Assembly: GCA_945910005.1 (NCBI GenBank)
Contig: OX246740.1
Coordinates: 46,828,526-46,892,525, forward strand
Direction of reading: 5' to 3'
Origin: Isoperla grammatica
Taxonomy: Eukaryota; Arthropoda; Insecta; Plecoptera; Perlodidae
Length of the DNA: 64,000 bases
Position numbers and translations under genes: made by a program. This document shows, in pieces, positions 36,606 to 49,349 of the stretch (positions are counted from its first letter, which is position 1; each line of letters opens with the position of its first letter). Under the pieces are notes generated by a model that had not been told where the DNA came from, did not search any database, and saw nothing but the letters and a program-made list of their open reading frames with translations.

Positions 36606-38739
36606 TTAGAATGTAATACAATTTATTTGGTGGAGGTGCCGAGTTGGCCTAACTTTTTTTTTAAACGTTCACGATTTTTTAGTGGTGTTACGGCCTACTG
36701 GTTATTCCCGATTAGCTCAATTATGACGGAAAGGTTACTTCGAAACATTTTTACCAATGACAATGCAGCAGCTATAAGTGCGAATAATCAAGAAATCAAA
36801 AATGGAGATCACAAAAAGATAAACAGAAAAATAATTTCATAGAAAAACTATGTATCACAAAAAAAAGATTTTGATTATATTATATTTACATTGCCAAATT
36901 TAAAGTGACGGATGTCAGCCACACAAATCTAAAAATAATTGCCGAGCCAGCTGTTTCGTTATTTGCGTTGATTTCCTGCTAGCCCATTTGAGATTCGTAG
37001 ATTAGAATGATTAACGCCCGGGCTTTACATTTTTATATTACAAACCAACAAACTTCAGATAAAGTAAGATTCAACTGAAAAAGACACGCAGCCAGCCCCA
37101 ATCTCTTTTCTTATTGATTTCCGTTAGCCCGGTTAACATCCGTTAATGACGTGATTAACAAAACTTTGAGTCTTTGTTCACGTTGACAAATGAAATAACC
37201 GCCCCATGGAGGAAGTTTGGCACAGGATTGACATTTCGTTAAAATGCGGCTCGGTTCATGAAATTGAATTTCTTACCCGAATTAAGCTACTTTGCGCACG
37301 GGGAGTTGCCGAAGATAAAGCCCAGCATTCGCTTTCGGAATAAAAATTGAATTCTATCCCAAAGGACGAACGCATTTCCGTCGTTGTTTCGTTTCTAAAT
37401 CTTTGGTTTTGTGCCCATTTTGGCTGTTCCTGTTGGGTGTTGTTTTTCGTATTTAGAATCGTTCGGAAGGATCTATAGGACTGAATCTAAGCATTCACCT
37501 TTATGACTTTATAGGAAAGCCACGTTATGCCGTTCAATAGAACTGCCTGGGGGGGGGGGGGGGGGGGGAGGGGGGATACTTTGGCTACAATGTTGTCACG
37601 GGACACAATGGACGCACAGAGCTGGGTGGGAAAACTTATTTTATCAAGTATTTGTTTGTGGCAACGATAATTATTCAAAGATTTTCACAGACTGAGAAAC
37701 AGTACAAAATGAGCAATTCTAATTTTGTTGTGAATAGCTTTGAGTTGAATAACTATTTCGTCACTAATTAAGAAGTGAAGCCGCAAAGGGGGTGGAAAAT
37801 TAATTTGTACTGAAATTCTGCAGCTGGTGTCGTATGCTTTTATCAAATCCAGAATAGTATTTGTTCAGAGAAACGTGGGAAATTCATTTTATAGTAATAT
37901 ATGATACGTCAGTACATTACAATACTAGTAAATATTTGTGTTCATGAGCAACTTTGAGTTTTGTAAGCATTCAATCACTAATTGGCTAGTAAAGCCGCAA
38001 ACGGGTCTTTATAAACGTATTAATTATATTTTTATTCTGCGGTTGTAGCAGACAAGAGTCGGTTGTGCTCGATTTGCACCTCACACGAACTGAACGCTCC
38101 GCAATATTGAACACAACATAGTGAGATCAAAGTCTTCTATCGAACACTAGACCAAACATTGACGATCATCATGTGCCCCCGGTGCATGATGGGAATCGAA
38201 CCCGCAACGCACCAAATCTACATCTTGCTTGAAAGCAATGAACAACGTCTATCGGTAAACATCTGCTTTGGTTTAGTTTTTAGCCTCGTTTATATAGCCT
38301 ACATAAACAATAATAGATAAGTTTAGTTTATCAATTCAAGAAATAATGTACTTGTAGATATATAATAACAGTTCCGACCCTTATGAGTATAATTTACTCG
38401 CAAGTAGTGTTTTTTTTTTGTTTTTTTTTTTTTTACAACGAACATTGCATACAGTAGATACAGTGGTAATATCAAGGGAAGTCGCAGAACGCCCTTGATC
38501 TTTGTACTTACTCTTATCATTCAAGTATCATCGTGTATCGAACTTATACATAGTCTCACACAGTCGCATATCCGTTATTGCCAACCTAGAAATAACAACT
38601 TGGCATCAGCTTTAATATATTCATGTAGTTTCAAGTGAGAACATTCTAATGGCGTTGAAACTGCCAAGATGTATTATTTTATTATGTAAAACTATGTAAT
38701 AAGTGAAATTTGGGGAGAATGATTAACATATTACAAATC
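36606..38739. other. Intergenic with poly-G tract
   Basis: A G homopolymer run lies at 37549-37574. A tRNA-like B-box on the minus strand near 38190-38205 (gggaatcgaaccc) is a SINE-head remnant at best. No gene seen. Confidence 0.4.
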
Positions 38740-38895
38740 GGTACGAACGAGATTAACACGCTAGACTCTAATTCGGGAGTTCTGGTTCGATTCCGGTCAA
38801 CAGTAATCCCAAGGTTTTCCTTATAGATAACCTTCCTTATAAGAGGAAGCAGACATTCCTTACCAACTATCCAAACACCCTTATATACCAATTTC
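38740..38895 (+). mobile_element. SINE family A, partial copy
   Basis: The part of the head with 'gactctaattcgggag' and the B box 'ggttcgattccgg' is followed by 'agacattccttaccaactat' and 'aaacacccttat', as in the copy at 46843. The middle is diverged and the 3' end is missing. Confidence 0.7.
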
Positions 38896-40747
38896 ATATA
38901 CATTTTAGCTGGTATGCACGCTACAAGCGCCCGATTCCCGTACATTTTCTCAAACTCTCACTAACCCCATGTTTTAACGACCTCGGGTTATATCTTACCA
39001 ATTGTTTTCTGCATAATTTGAAGTCAAATATAATAAAGATAATAATATAAGTTATAATCCTATCAAATTGTGTGGTTAAGAGGAGTTCCTAAGAATATTT
39101 CGGCATGTTTTAAACTATATACCATGTTTATAGTTTCTCAAATGTATGTCACATCAATTATTTACTGGCAATATCCTGAACAATTTGAAATTAATAAATT
39201 TGAATTAATAAGTTACGATATGATAATTAAAAGCATACATTTTCCGTTTAATTTTCGTGAGTGCTGTATAAACATTATCCAGATATTTTTAACCCCTTGG
39301 GTTGGTTTGATACACTTTGCCATTTCCAACTCCAGCAGATTTTCTGTGCCACGCTTTTCATTTCTTGTTTTAGCTTTTCTAAGTTCTATTCATGAATATA
39401 AAACGGTATAAATCCCTACACAGGCACAGCAGCGTACAAGACTATTGTCGATCTTACTTTACTTCTATCTTTTTTTCCTTCTGTAACTCAAGAAAACACT
39501 TATTATTCAAGCTTGTTCAACAACCTTTTGTGTTTTGTATTAATGTAATTAACAGAGTGGATTAGATAAAGCAGCAGTACCAATGGGACGGAGAACTTCT
39601 TTAATGACGCTTTGATTACAAATTACGTTTCCATTTGAAGTAAAACTGGGAAATAGATTGCTTTGAATTTTCTGCAATTAGTTTTAAATTAATTATGTTT
39701 AACAAGTACAAAATGTATAATTCGGTAAAAGCCTTTATACCAGTTTTTCGAGATTGTTTCGAGATCACATGCGCAAATAACCAGTGATTTTAAATTGGTA
39801 ATTTTATTGTGTAGTTACTGTTCAATTCACTGACCTCTAGTCCGATATTGCATTTCCGGATGTGATTATGACAAAAAAATTAAATATTTTTCATTATTTT
39901 TCATTTTTATTGTTGTATATAAAATTACCATTCTTGCTTTACATTGACCTCTTGCAAAGGTTTTCAATATCCTTCTAAATTACATCAATGTCCTGTATTC
40001 TAAATGGCCAAAAGAAAATAATTAAAGAAATGTATCGTGTTTCGTAATGTTAGTAAAAAAGAACAGCTATTGCTTAAAGCCAATAGCACTGGAGATGTGT
40101 GTGTCACAAATGCTCTATCGCCGTATAACACGAAGTTGACTAAATGAAGTGTGATTTGAGGCCAAACAACACGTCGTCCCTTTCGATCGCAGGTATTCAA
40201 GTATAGTGAATGTGCCTCTTCAATGTAGAAGCTGACGGTATGATCGCTTAGGAATGGGTGAAGAAAAAGGTGATATGGCAAACGACTGACTCCGATCTTG
40301 ATGTTTATATTATACATCACAATAAAATACAATATGTGGGAGAATATACAATTCTAAAAATAGACACAGAGAAATACTCATCCGAAACAGTATTGCCAAT
40401 CGATAAACTCCCACGCAAGATACACTAGTTCAACTGGACGTGATTGCACCGAGATTGGATAAGGATTCTATTCTTTAGTTATGGACGTGATCACACCGAG
40501 GTTGAATTATATTCTTCAGTTATATTTGCGTCGTGGAGTTGGGTAACCTTAGTGAACGTTGAATCGTCGCGTAAAAATGATAACCCCCCCCTCCACCCCC
40601 TCCCTCGTTCATCCCCTTCAACCTTGCACAGATATCAGATTTGGCCCCACTAATGATGGAGTTGGATCCGCAAATCCTATGGTAAAAACATAATCAGAAG
40701 CCTCACGAAAACTTGTCGGCGTTTGAATAATTTTGAGAGAGAGAGAA

Positions 40748-40782
<35 letters not shown>

Positions 40783-41019
40783 AAGGAGGAAAGTTTTGTG
40801 ACCTGATGTATTGATTCAAAATTCGTCCGCGAAAGCTGTGAAGTTGTATTTATAGGAAACAAATTTCAAAGTTGTGAACAAGTAAGATTGTTTGGGGGAA
40901 GGAGTTAACAAACATTTGTACTAAATCAATACTTGTATCTGCATTAACCAAAACCATTTCTCTAAAAATTATTTATTTTATATTGTATAGTTGTATTTAT
41001 TGTCTTTCTTTGTAACTAA
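38896..41019. other. Intergenic with microsatellites
   Basis: A roughly 47-bp imperfect duplication lies at 40437-40530 (repeated ggacgtga, caccgag, cagttat/tagttat). A GA microsatellite lies at 40734-40790. No gene seen. Confidence 0.5.
40734..40790. repeat. (GA)n microsatellite
   Basis: Nearly pure GA dinucleotides over about 57 bp with AAG interruptions. Confidence 0.9.
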
Positions 41020-41444
41020 GGGCCGGTCTTACAATCTCCTAAAAAGAAAGTTAATTGTTGCAAATGAAGTATTCGGAGGATTTCAAGGGTTTTGATTGGT
41101 GGTTGCCATGGAGAAAACAAGCTATTCGACGAATAAAGGCGGGTTCACACAAAATGACTAAGACTAACGATTAGTGTTTAAGACTAACGATTTAAGGTTT
41201 AACAGGGTTAAAGTATACGATTTATGTTTAAGCGTTAACAAACTGTTATAGTGATTAGTGTTTAAGATCGAGTGATTAAGATAGTTGATTTTCTATTGTT
41301 GGCATGGTTGAAATACATTTGGGGAAGGATGTTTCCGAGTACGTTGTTTTCCCAAGGCTTAATCACTCTATTGTTAGTCTTAGTCCATAGTCATTCTATC
41401 TGAACGCGCCTTAAGTAGTTATTGTGACATTTTAAGACTAGACC
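41020..41444. mobile_element. Harbinger-like MITE (family D) with a nested insertion
   Basis: Terminal inverted repeats are GGGCCGGTCTTA and, on the opposite strand at the right end, GGTCTAGTCTTA. TAA duplications flank it at 41017-41019 and 41445-41447. Outside the nested element at 41137-41411 it matches the 160-bp copy at 43971-44130, including 'ggaggatttcaagggttttg' and 'gccatggagaaaacaagc'. TAA targets suggest the PIF/Harbinger superfamily. Confidence 0.8.
41137..41411. mobile_element. Harbinger-like MITE (family E) nested in family D
   Basis: Ends are AGGCGGGTTCACACAAAATG and the complement of an end reading AGGCGCGTTCAGATAGAATG. TAA duplications lie at 41134-41136 and 41412-41414. The interior has several 'agactaacgat/agtgttt' subrepeats. 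The family D paralogue at 43971 has a single TAA at the equivalent position, giving an exact empty site. Confidence 0.85.
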
Positions 41445-43970
41445 TAAGTTCTATTACTACATATCGATAGTCATTAAAATAAATACACATGGTTACGGGG
41501 ACCAAAACTTAGCTTTATATTTCTGTAGAATACTTTTCGTTTTTCATTTACTTTCGTCTGGGGGGTGGACGGACGGATGGATGGTTGTTCTTTTTATTAC
41601 TGCTAAAATGCACTTTACAAACAATTCAAGTTGAACGTCACTCGCTGAGTAGACAGGGAACTTAAGTACGACAGACAAGCTCTAGATGCTACACTATGCA
41701 GCCAGGCCACTTCACCTATGACATTTTAGGTCCTGGCAGTGCTTGACTTCCAGTCTTGCTCGCACTATTTCTCGCACTTCCCGAGATTCTCGTTCAAGAT
41801 TGCGCTATTCCCTCTTGTTCACCCGCAGCAGGTAAACATCGTCATCTCCTTAGCGACCAATCATACGTTGAGGGGGTCGGCTTGCATCGGCAATCACACA
41901 TCTTCAGGGAGCTGGAGTTAATAAGGGATAAACTAGCAGGGTCCAGATATGCGTTTAACGGGGAGGAAGGGGTTGCCTCACAATTAAAACCACGGAAAAT
42001 CAAAGGTTGCGCTGGTAATATCGTAAATAATAAAAAAAAGTGTTTTTAACCAACATTTAGGTTGATATTCACAAATATTTTAAATATTGATATCATTACG
42101 GGTGTCATTAGGGAAACCAATTAATTTGTATAAAAAAAAAAAAACGAAACACCGGTTGATGTCCCTTTTACTAATTTTAATCTCAATATTCTATGTTCAC
42201 ATTTGTTTAGTAAATGGAAAATGTATAGTAGATTATATATTAATGGCGAGTACTATTAATGTGTGAACTTACCCTGACTTGAAAGAAAATTTCAGAACAT
42301 GCTTTTTTGTGACATATTCATTATTTTCATTCGCTAATTACTCATTTTCGCCTCCATCATGTTGCAACATATTTCAATACATCGAATTTTGTATCATAAA
42401 CAAGCTCTTTGTAAAAATATACGGGTGTTATTATCTATTTATAGACTATAAGTCCCTTTTTTGGAATAGAAATATTTCAAAAGAGATATTACCTTCAATT
42501 CAAAATAATGAATATGAATATAATAATATATAGACTGAAAGTCTCGTTTCGTAAGCTGAAATATTCCAAAAAGATCTAACTTTGAATTCAAAATAATAAA
42601 TATGTTTTTGGTGAAAGCATTTCCCAACGAGCTCACAACTTCACGTTATATAGAAAAGCCTGTATTTCATCAAAAATTTCCCAATGGCTCTTAGTAATTT
42701 AAGTCTTCGTGGCAGGGCACTCTATTTTTTCATTTCGCACTTTGAGAGTATTGTGTATCGTGAAGAGGCGAATAGAGGAAGTAATCTTCCCCTTCCTTCC
42801 CCCACCTCTTTCACCTCTTTAATCTCCCCCACTCCCAAGCTAATAGACCTTCGTCAAGTTTCTCTGATCTTACATGCTTGAGAAGAAGAAGAAAGTGATG
42901 GTTTTCTTTAACGTCTCCACATCTGTATTCAAAAGTTTGATTTAAATCGTCCTCTGTGAGTTACTAATTGCGTCGAGTCCTAATCTAATTGTATTTACAT
43001 CTTTTAGCTTCGAACACAAACAAAAAAACACGCATCTAGGGCTAAAATTATAAAGTTTAATTATTTATTTCTATCATAATTTTATTTTCACTAAGTTCAC
43101 TAAGTGTTGTTTTGGCATTTGCTAACATGCATTCCATAATACGTAGGCTTTGACTTGGTTAAATAAAATAATATGTGACCTGTAATATATAATTCTAGAT
43201 CTATGTATCTGGTCAAAGAAGAAAATAAATAAATAAACTAAATTAAACTAAACTAAACTAAACTAGTGTGTAATAATGTATGCATACATTGTAATAAAGT
43301 GTGTACGCATGTCAATCACTGGCAGTGGCGAACATCATACAATTAAATATGTAGTCTGCTTTAGAGGTCGACGCGTCCTCACTGGATTAGAATATCCTTG
43401 GGCTATTTTAAATACAAAATCCTAATATTCGTTATATGACAGAATTACCTACGAAATACCCACAATAAATGTCAATAAAGTGATGTGACCCTTCTAGATT
43501 CTATAGAAATGACTTTGAAAGAACAAATTTTTTTTGCGAAGAGTTTGGAACCCACAGTTTTCTAGCATTTCATTCTATAAGCTTAACCGACAGCTGTAAT
43601 GGGAGATTAGGGATGAAACCAAGCGGCAAGTAGAAAGGTTTAACCTTACGAAACATAGCAACGTCATTCGGATGCAACGGATCCTTCGATAAACAGGACG
43701 GAAATAACATGTTATAAATAAAAGGATGTGGAAGCGGCTAACATTCAGTGCACGGCCTTGAATTTCTATCTGATTATTTAATTGTGTCAATTAAAGGGAA
43801 TGTGATGGTATAAACATTTTAGTTTTGTAATGTACATACATGCAATGAAGCGCAAGGCTGAAGAGTAGATAACCGCTTCTGCTAAGAAGTTGGCGAGAAA
43901 ACCATCACACTAACACGTTCTGTATGGTTGTTGGTATATATTCTCACTGAGTTGTTTACAAATAGATTAA
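41445..43970. other. Intergenic, no supported gene
   Basis: A GC-richer patch at 41640-41960 contains open frames but no convincing splice pair. An AAACT simple repeat lies at 43235-43265. Otherwise AT-rich. Confidence 0.4.
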
Positions 43971-44130
43971 GGGCCGGTCTTACCTTCTCCTAATAAGAAA
44001 GAAAGAAAGAAGAATAAGAAAGTTATTTGTAGCAATTAAGCTATTTGGAGGATTTCAAGGGTTTTGATTGGTGGTTGCCATGGAGAAAACAAGCTATTCG
44101 ACGAATAAGTCGACATTGTAAGACTGGACC
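43971..44130. mobile_element. Harbinger-like MITE family D, uninterrupted copy
   Basis: The 160-bp element has ends GGGCCGGTCTTAC and, in complement, GGTCCAGTCTTAC. TAA duplications lie at 43968-43970 and 44131-44133. A GAAA-rich insertion near the left end distinguishes it from the copy at 41020. Confidence 0.85.
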
Positions 44131-45139
44131 TAACAAATTGATTGTGACGCACTGTTACTTGACTTTTAATCAGACGAAACGTATTCAAGCTTGGCTGTTG
44201 AAGCTTGGCTGCACCTTACTAACTTTTTTGATTTTAGATCTAGTTTTAAAGATAAGAACAAAAAAACTGTCACACTTTTTAAGCTAGAATGAAGACACGT
44301 TACGAATTCATGTTTCTAACAATAGTCGTCTGCAGTGGAGTTTTCAACGACTATTCAATGATATAAAGTTGCATTCGTTTTTTATTACATCACCTTTGAA
44401 AACTGTTCAAGAGTTTTAATGGAATACGTGTATATTTGTATATTTAAAAATAATTACGTGCCCCAGCTAGCTTCAATTCTCATTTAAGAGAGTTTCTAAT
44501 GAAGATGTTTTTACTCTAGAAACTGTTTGTTCGATGCCTTATTATACATTTTACATTCTACTAAGGATTTTTTAATTGGAGGAATGTTTCATTTCATTAC
44601 GCAAACATCTTCATCGTATACAGTGAACCCTTGTTATGGAATTTGATGTAATTCTAATTGTCTTGTCAGGGACTAGGAAGTTTTTAATTAGAGGTGTATT
44701 TTTTTTAAATTAATTACGTACATCGCGATGATATTATGTACGCACCGACGAGCTTGTTACTTTCTCGCTATTCTTTGAAGACTATTATACATATCATAGT
44801 CATAAAGGCTGTAAAAACATCTGTTGCTAGGCAACCCCATTGTTTTATCCTTCTTTCTTGATTCATATCCAATGAATAGATACTATGTATTGTTACCGGA
44901 TACGTAACTCACTCTTTTGAAACGTCAACAATGCAGACTATTCTTGGAAGGTCAGCCATATTGAACGTGTTGAAATGTTATTATTTTTAATATTTCCAAG
45001 ACTTGTTTATGTTCCCTTATGTGTTTAACGAGGCGATGTATAACACCGAGGTACACACACATGTCAAAATGTAAACAAACAGCCAATCTCACAAGGATTG
45101 AGAAACGAGCATAAACCGTCGGTCTTCTTTTGAAGTTAC

Positions 45140-45375
45140 ACAGATAGAGATGACTGTCTGATTCGATTCCGACCAGCGGAAAACCTGACTGAAAGTTTTT
45201 CGGACGTTTTTCTCAGTCGTAAAAGCCAATCTGTGATGGAGTCCTACTATATAACAGTTCTCGGACATTCCTACCCAGCTATCCAAACACACTTACATAA
45301 CTAGTAAGTCACCTGAAGAGGGGCACATCAGAAAAAGCTGGTGTGCAACCTATAACAGGTATTCCTATGTAAAAT
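45140..45375 (+). mobile_element. SINE family A, degenerate copy
   Basis: A B-box-like 'gattcgattccgacc' is followed by 'cagtcgtaaaagccaat', 'cacctgaagaggggcacatc' and 'gctggtgtgcaacctat'. The order and 3' end match the copy at 46843; the A-box half is eroded. Confidence 0.75.
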
Positions 45376-45967
45376 TATTTTCATTGAAGTAAAGGTCGGT
45401 TTACACATTTATTTAAGATAAAAGAGTAATTAACAAAATAAAATCAAGCCAAAAGATTATGGCTTTTATACACTTTCCTAAGATTTAAGATTTAAGGAAA
45501 CCATAGCAACTTTTAACTCTTATACCTAAAATTCTTAACCCAGCCAATGATCGGCGACGTTTTATAAATCCGGCCAATGGTAGCGATCCTAAGTAAAACA
45601 GTTAGGAAAATAAAATCTAAAATCTTCCGAAATTGTGAAACAATACATATCTATGTTCAATGTTTGTCTGAAACAAACAAAACGCGTTCAATGACTATTT
45701 TTATATTAGTCCTTCTTCATTGTTGATGTCTGAAGCTTGTAGAGCGTGTGTTGCATTTTTATGGCCTAAGGCTCACTGGCCCTCGAGTGTCTACAATGTT
45801 GTTGGACGCGCGTCACTGGAGACTCGTTATTTTGTCCCGAGAGGTTGGCAGGAGTGTCGCGTCTGTCCTCGCAACAACAAGGTTGAAACATCCATCACAA
45901 TAACACTTCTTTGAAATAACTATGGATGAGCGAACAGTCAGGCGAGGTTTTATTTGCACGGGATTGA

Positions 45968-46374
45968 GTTATACGTTGAACTGTCATGGTAGGTTGAATT
46001 TTGTCAAACTTCATTGATAGAGAATATATAATATAAAGAATATCATACCTTTTAACTGGTTATGGATTTTCTATAAGAATTTTTCAGTTGTTTTATATAG
46101 CTTATTATAAATATCTCATCGTTTTAAACTGGATATGGGGTTTGTGTATGAATCTTGTCAGTTATACGTTGAACTGTCATGGTAGGTTGAAGTTGTTTGT
46201 CAAAGTTCATTGATACCTCATATAACTCATAAGTTATATATAACATTCAAAGAATATCATACTTTTTAACTGGATATGGATTTTCTATAAGAATTTTTCA
46301 GTTGCTTTATATAGCTTATTATAAATATCTCATGTTTTAAACAGGATATGGGGTTTGTGTATGAATCTTGTCAG
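45968..46374. repeat. 193-bp tandem duplication
   Basis: Copies begin at 45968 and 46161 with 'gttatacgttgaactgtcat'. They share 'gattttctataagaattttt', 'tatagcttattataaat' and 'gggtttgtgtatgaatcttg'. The second copy carries a short insertion near 46212-46240. Confidence 0.9.
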
Positions 46375-46842
46375 GTGCTGTGGATATAGTTTATTACAAA
46401 TTTCAAACTAAAAACTGTTGAGCATCACTTCGTAAATTTAGTTTAACTTATTTTAAACTTTGTTGAGTAATAGGCGTTCAAATGTTTTGATGGGAAGGGG
46501 AGCTTTAGTTATTACAAGAAGCCATAAGTTTGTTTAGAAAAGTTTAACATTGAGAGAAGAAGAATAATGATTACAAATATATTTACCCTCTTTCGTATTA
46601 TATTAGTTACCAATTCATACTGGCGCAATTTTAGAAAAATATCGATCGTCAATCACAAAATGGTTAATCGAATTTATTGTTGCCTGTGCTAATAATGTAA
46701 CCGCGGTCTTCTCTTCATGGGGCTATTGTTTTAAAACACTAATCTCGTCATACGTTTTCCGCGAAACTCACATCACCACCTACCAGTAGCTCTGAAAGTC
46801 TTCGGAAGTTTCCTATAACTTATACATGTATATACATAAACA

Positions 46843-47114
46843 CCGATAGAGGTGGCTCAGCGGTAAGACGCGAGACTCTAATTCGGGAGGTCGCCGGTTC
46901 GATTCCGACTACCGGCAGTCCTTACTGAAGGTTTTTTCCGAGGGTTTTCTCAGTCGTAAAAGCGAATGCTGGGATTGAGTCTTACTAATAGCCTTCGGAC
47001 ATTCCTTCCCAACTATATATAAACACCCTTATAACCTAGTTAGTCACCTGAAGAGAGGCACATCAGGTAAAGCTGGTGTGCACCCTATAACGGGTATTCC
47101 TACGAATAATTATT
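46843..47114 (+). mobile_element. tRNA-derived SINE family A, full-length reference copy
   Basis: The tRNA-like head (46843-46918) has A box ggtggctcagcgg and B box ggttcgattcc. The body has 'ctcagtcgtaaaagcgaatg' and 'cggacattccttcccaacta'. The 3' domain has 'cacctgaagagaggcacatc' and 'aaagctggtgtgcaccctat', ending near an AATTATTAT run. It is the longest copy in the window and very similar to that at 390-655, suggesting recent activity. Confidence 0.85.
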
Positions 47115-47623
47115 ATACATATACAACATGTACAATTTGAGTTCCGCATCTATCATATCCAATAGTATATCTAGGATCTGAATAGAGTGCACGAAGACTC
47201 AGGCAAGGAAATTGACTCGAACATGAATCTCTCTCCCCAAGATTGCGCACGGCTTCAAAACAGACATAATATGCTACGCACACTCGTGGGATCGTTTTCA
47301 CCATTTGTTACTTTCCACTGGTTCGCGGTTTGACTCCGTTCATTTCATCCGTAAACAATAACATTCTGAACTGGGATTGAAAGCCTACCCCCCCCCCCCC
47401 CCATCTCATCCCCTCTACCCCTAGGGATGCAAGTGCGTACTCCAATCTCGTTTGACTTGAGGAAACTGTTTAGTTTGGTTGAGTCTCTCCTCAATACGTG
47501 GAACGAAGTTACTAACGCATGAGGAGGGTTCGCGTAGACCGAAACAACTTTGTTCTCCGTATCAGCACACGCTTACTGTTCGGTCCTTGAGTGCGGTCTT
47601 TAATAAGATGAGGCTAACAGTAA

Positions 47624-47912
47624 CAGCCGGTTCACATAAATGACTATTGACTATTGATTAAGCGAGTTGACCCATAGGCGATACGTGCTGACGTTCACAC
47701 AACTTTACTTTTGACTATTGACTATCGACTAACGAATTGAAAATATCTCAATTCCTTAGTCAAGTCTTATAGTCATAGCCAATCAGCGCGCAGAACTCTC
47801 TCTCGCAGCCAATGAAACGAGTCTTGTTGGTTTTGTGGCTTGACTAAGAAATAACCACGCTGGGGTTGTAGTCAATAGTCAATAATCACTAGTCATTTGT
47901 GTGGACGCCGCT
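47624..47912. mobile_element. Harbinger-like MITE (family E-related)
   Basis: The left end agccggttcacataaatgac is complementary to the right end, which reads agcggcgtccacacaaatga on the opposite strand. TAA occurs on both sides (47621-47623 and 47913-47915). Subterminal 'gactattgactat' repeats occur in both arms. The ends resemble family E at 41137. Confidence 0.8.
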
Positions 47913-49001
47913 TAAAAGGACTTATGTGAAATGAGAGAGAATTGTTGGGTAATTTTATAGATTCAAACTTGTGTTGGAAATACTAAGCTGTCTCAAAATT
48001 AGACTAATTTACATAAACATACATTGTTGGAATAATGGACCAGGAAATGGCATGGAATAAGTATCGAGTAACGGCTTTGTAGACTTGCATTATGTACAAA
48101 ATTTCATTTCGGAAATCCACGTGAACTGTTTAGAAAGGTTTAAAGAGGAATGGTTCTGGACTGTTTTCTGAAGTAGCGACCAATAGCAGAAATATTTATA
48201 CAAAAATACACGTTAAATAAATTGTATTGAGGTCTATACTGTCAGACAATACATAGAATCTTATCTTAACAAACATTTGTATGTATTGTCTGAAAGAATG
48301 AAAATATAACACATTACTCCAGCAGTCAATTATTTATTTTATTTACTATTAATTTACTAAGGAACTTTCTTCACATTTGATTTTCTTGAGCTTGTGTATT
48401 TTCTTGTTTGTTTACATTTTGTGATAGCAATTTCTAGCATTCGCATTAACAATCATACATATATTATACCGACAGACGTTACACAATGTTGGCGCACGTT
48501 ACTCTGATTAGGGGTGTGAATGATTTCCAACACGCTTTACGCTTTCTAGGAGTTTACCACTTTCAGAATCGAAGACTTTTAAATGTTGCTTCTCTTATAT
48601 CGAAATACCTTACATATACTTGTTTAGTACACATCAGGAATATTGCTGGTTAGAGCCGCCATAGCATAAGATACACGAATGAATGTCCCACACTGAAAAT
48701 CAATTCTTGTAACTGATTAATATACAAATAATACCAATTTATTTCATTTACATTATAAAGTTGTCTTTTTTAAAGATGTTTTATTTTATTTATATTATTA
48801 AATAGATACTGTTATTAGATCATAATATACTCTTAATGTATTTAGTGGGTTCCTTCCGTTAAATCTTCAATAATTTATTTGAAAGTATACGCCACTAAAA
48901 AGAGCCTGTATGCATTCTGATGGTAACAAAATGAACTGATTCAAATCTGGTGTTAAGTTTTCAACTGTTGTATATTTGAATTATTGAACCTAACATTAAT
49001 C
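47913..49001. other. Intergenic, no gene seen
   Basis: A short inverted repeat (tgtcagacaatacat at 48240, atgtattgtctga at 48282) forms a hairpin. Otherwise AT-rich with nothing recognisable. Confidence 0.45.
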
Positions 49002-49252
49002 ACTACGTTTATCAAGCGGACTGAGCTCGCAATTGACGGTGCGAGCCGAGTTTAGTGCGCACCGAGTTTGACTGATAAACACCTCAGCTCGAGCTTATTT
49101 CAGTTCTGTTAAGAAGCCGATCTAGCCCGGTTTAATAGGAAAGGGATAGGGTCTAATAGGAGGAGTCCGGATTGAAGTATGCTTGCTAAACGGGTTCCGA
49201 ACTCGGTGAGTACTGAAGTCAGTCCGAACCCAGTCCGCTTAATGAACGTAGT
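49002..49252. mobile_element. MITE downstream of the CAP gene, TA target
   Basis: The left end cgtttatcaagcggactg is complementary to the right end, which reads cgttcattaagcggactg on the opposite strand. TA flanks both ends, consistent with a Tc1/mariner-type target. GC-rich core with no transposase. Confidence 0.75.
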
Positions 49253-49276
49253 ACTTGATAGTTCTAGAGGCGTATT

Positions 49277-49345
49277 TTATTCATGGCGGAGTTCGAACCC
49301 TCACCCTCCCGAATCAGAGTCGCATCGCTTACAACGTTTCACCTC
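49277..49345 (-). mobile_element. SINE family A head fragment in CAP 3' UTR
   Basis: On the minus strand this reads as a tRNA-like head with 'gactctgattcgggag' and B box 'gggttcgaactccgcc'. It starts within a few bases of the CAP stop codon, so it would form the 3' UTR. The AATAAA at its end (49281-49276 on the minus strand) could serve as polyadenylation signal, about 70 nt after the stop. Confidence 0.6.
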
Positions 49346-49349
49346 CATC

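Noticed and set aside
36139..36650. Target-site duplication around the family B SINE
   Set aside because: The similar 'aggtgccgagtt' sequences lie about 40 bp from either end of the element, so they are more likely two copies of another small repeat.
41739..42049. Plus-strand frames of 60-97 codons with a possible acceptor
   Set aside because: The acceptor candidate is followed within three bases by a donor-like gtaaac and the peptide is not recognisable.
45720..45914. GC-richer plus-strand frame of 64 codons
   Set aside because: No acceptor or donor at sensible places and no recognisable family.
46843..46918. A genuine tRNA gene at the A-box/B-box sequence
   Set aside because: It is followed by a conserved SINE body and tail found at several other sites, and the cloverleaf is imperfect.
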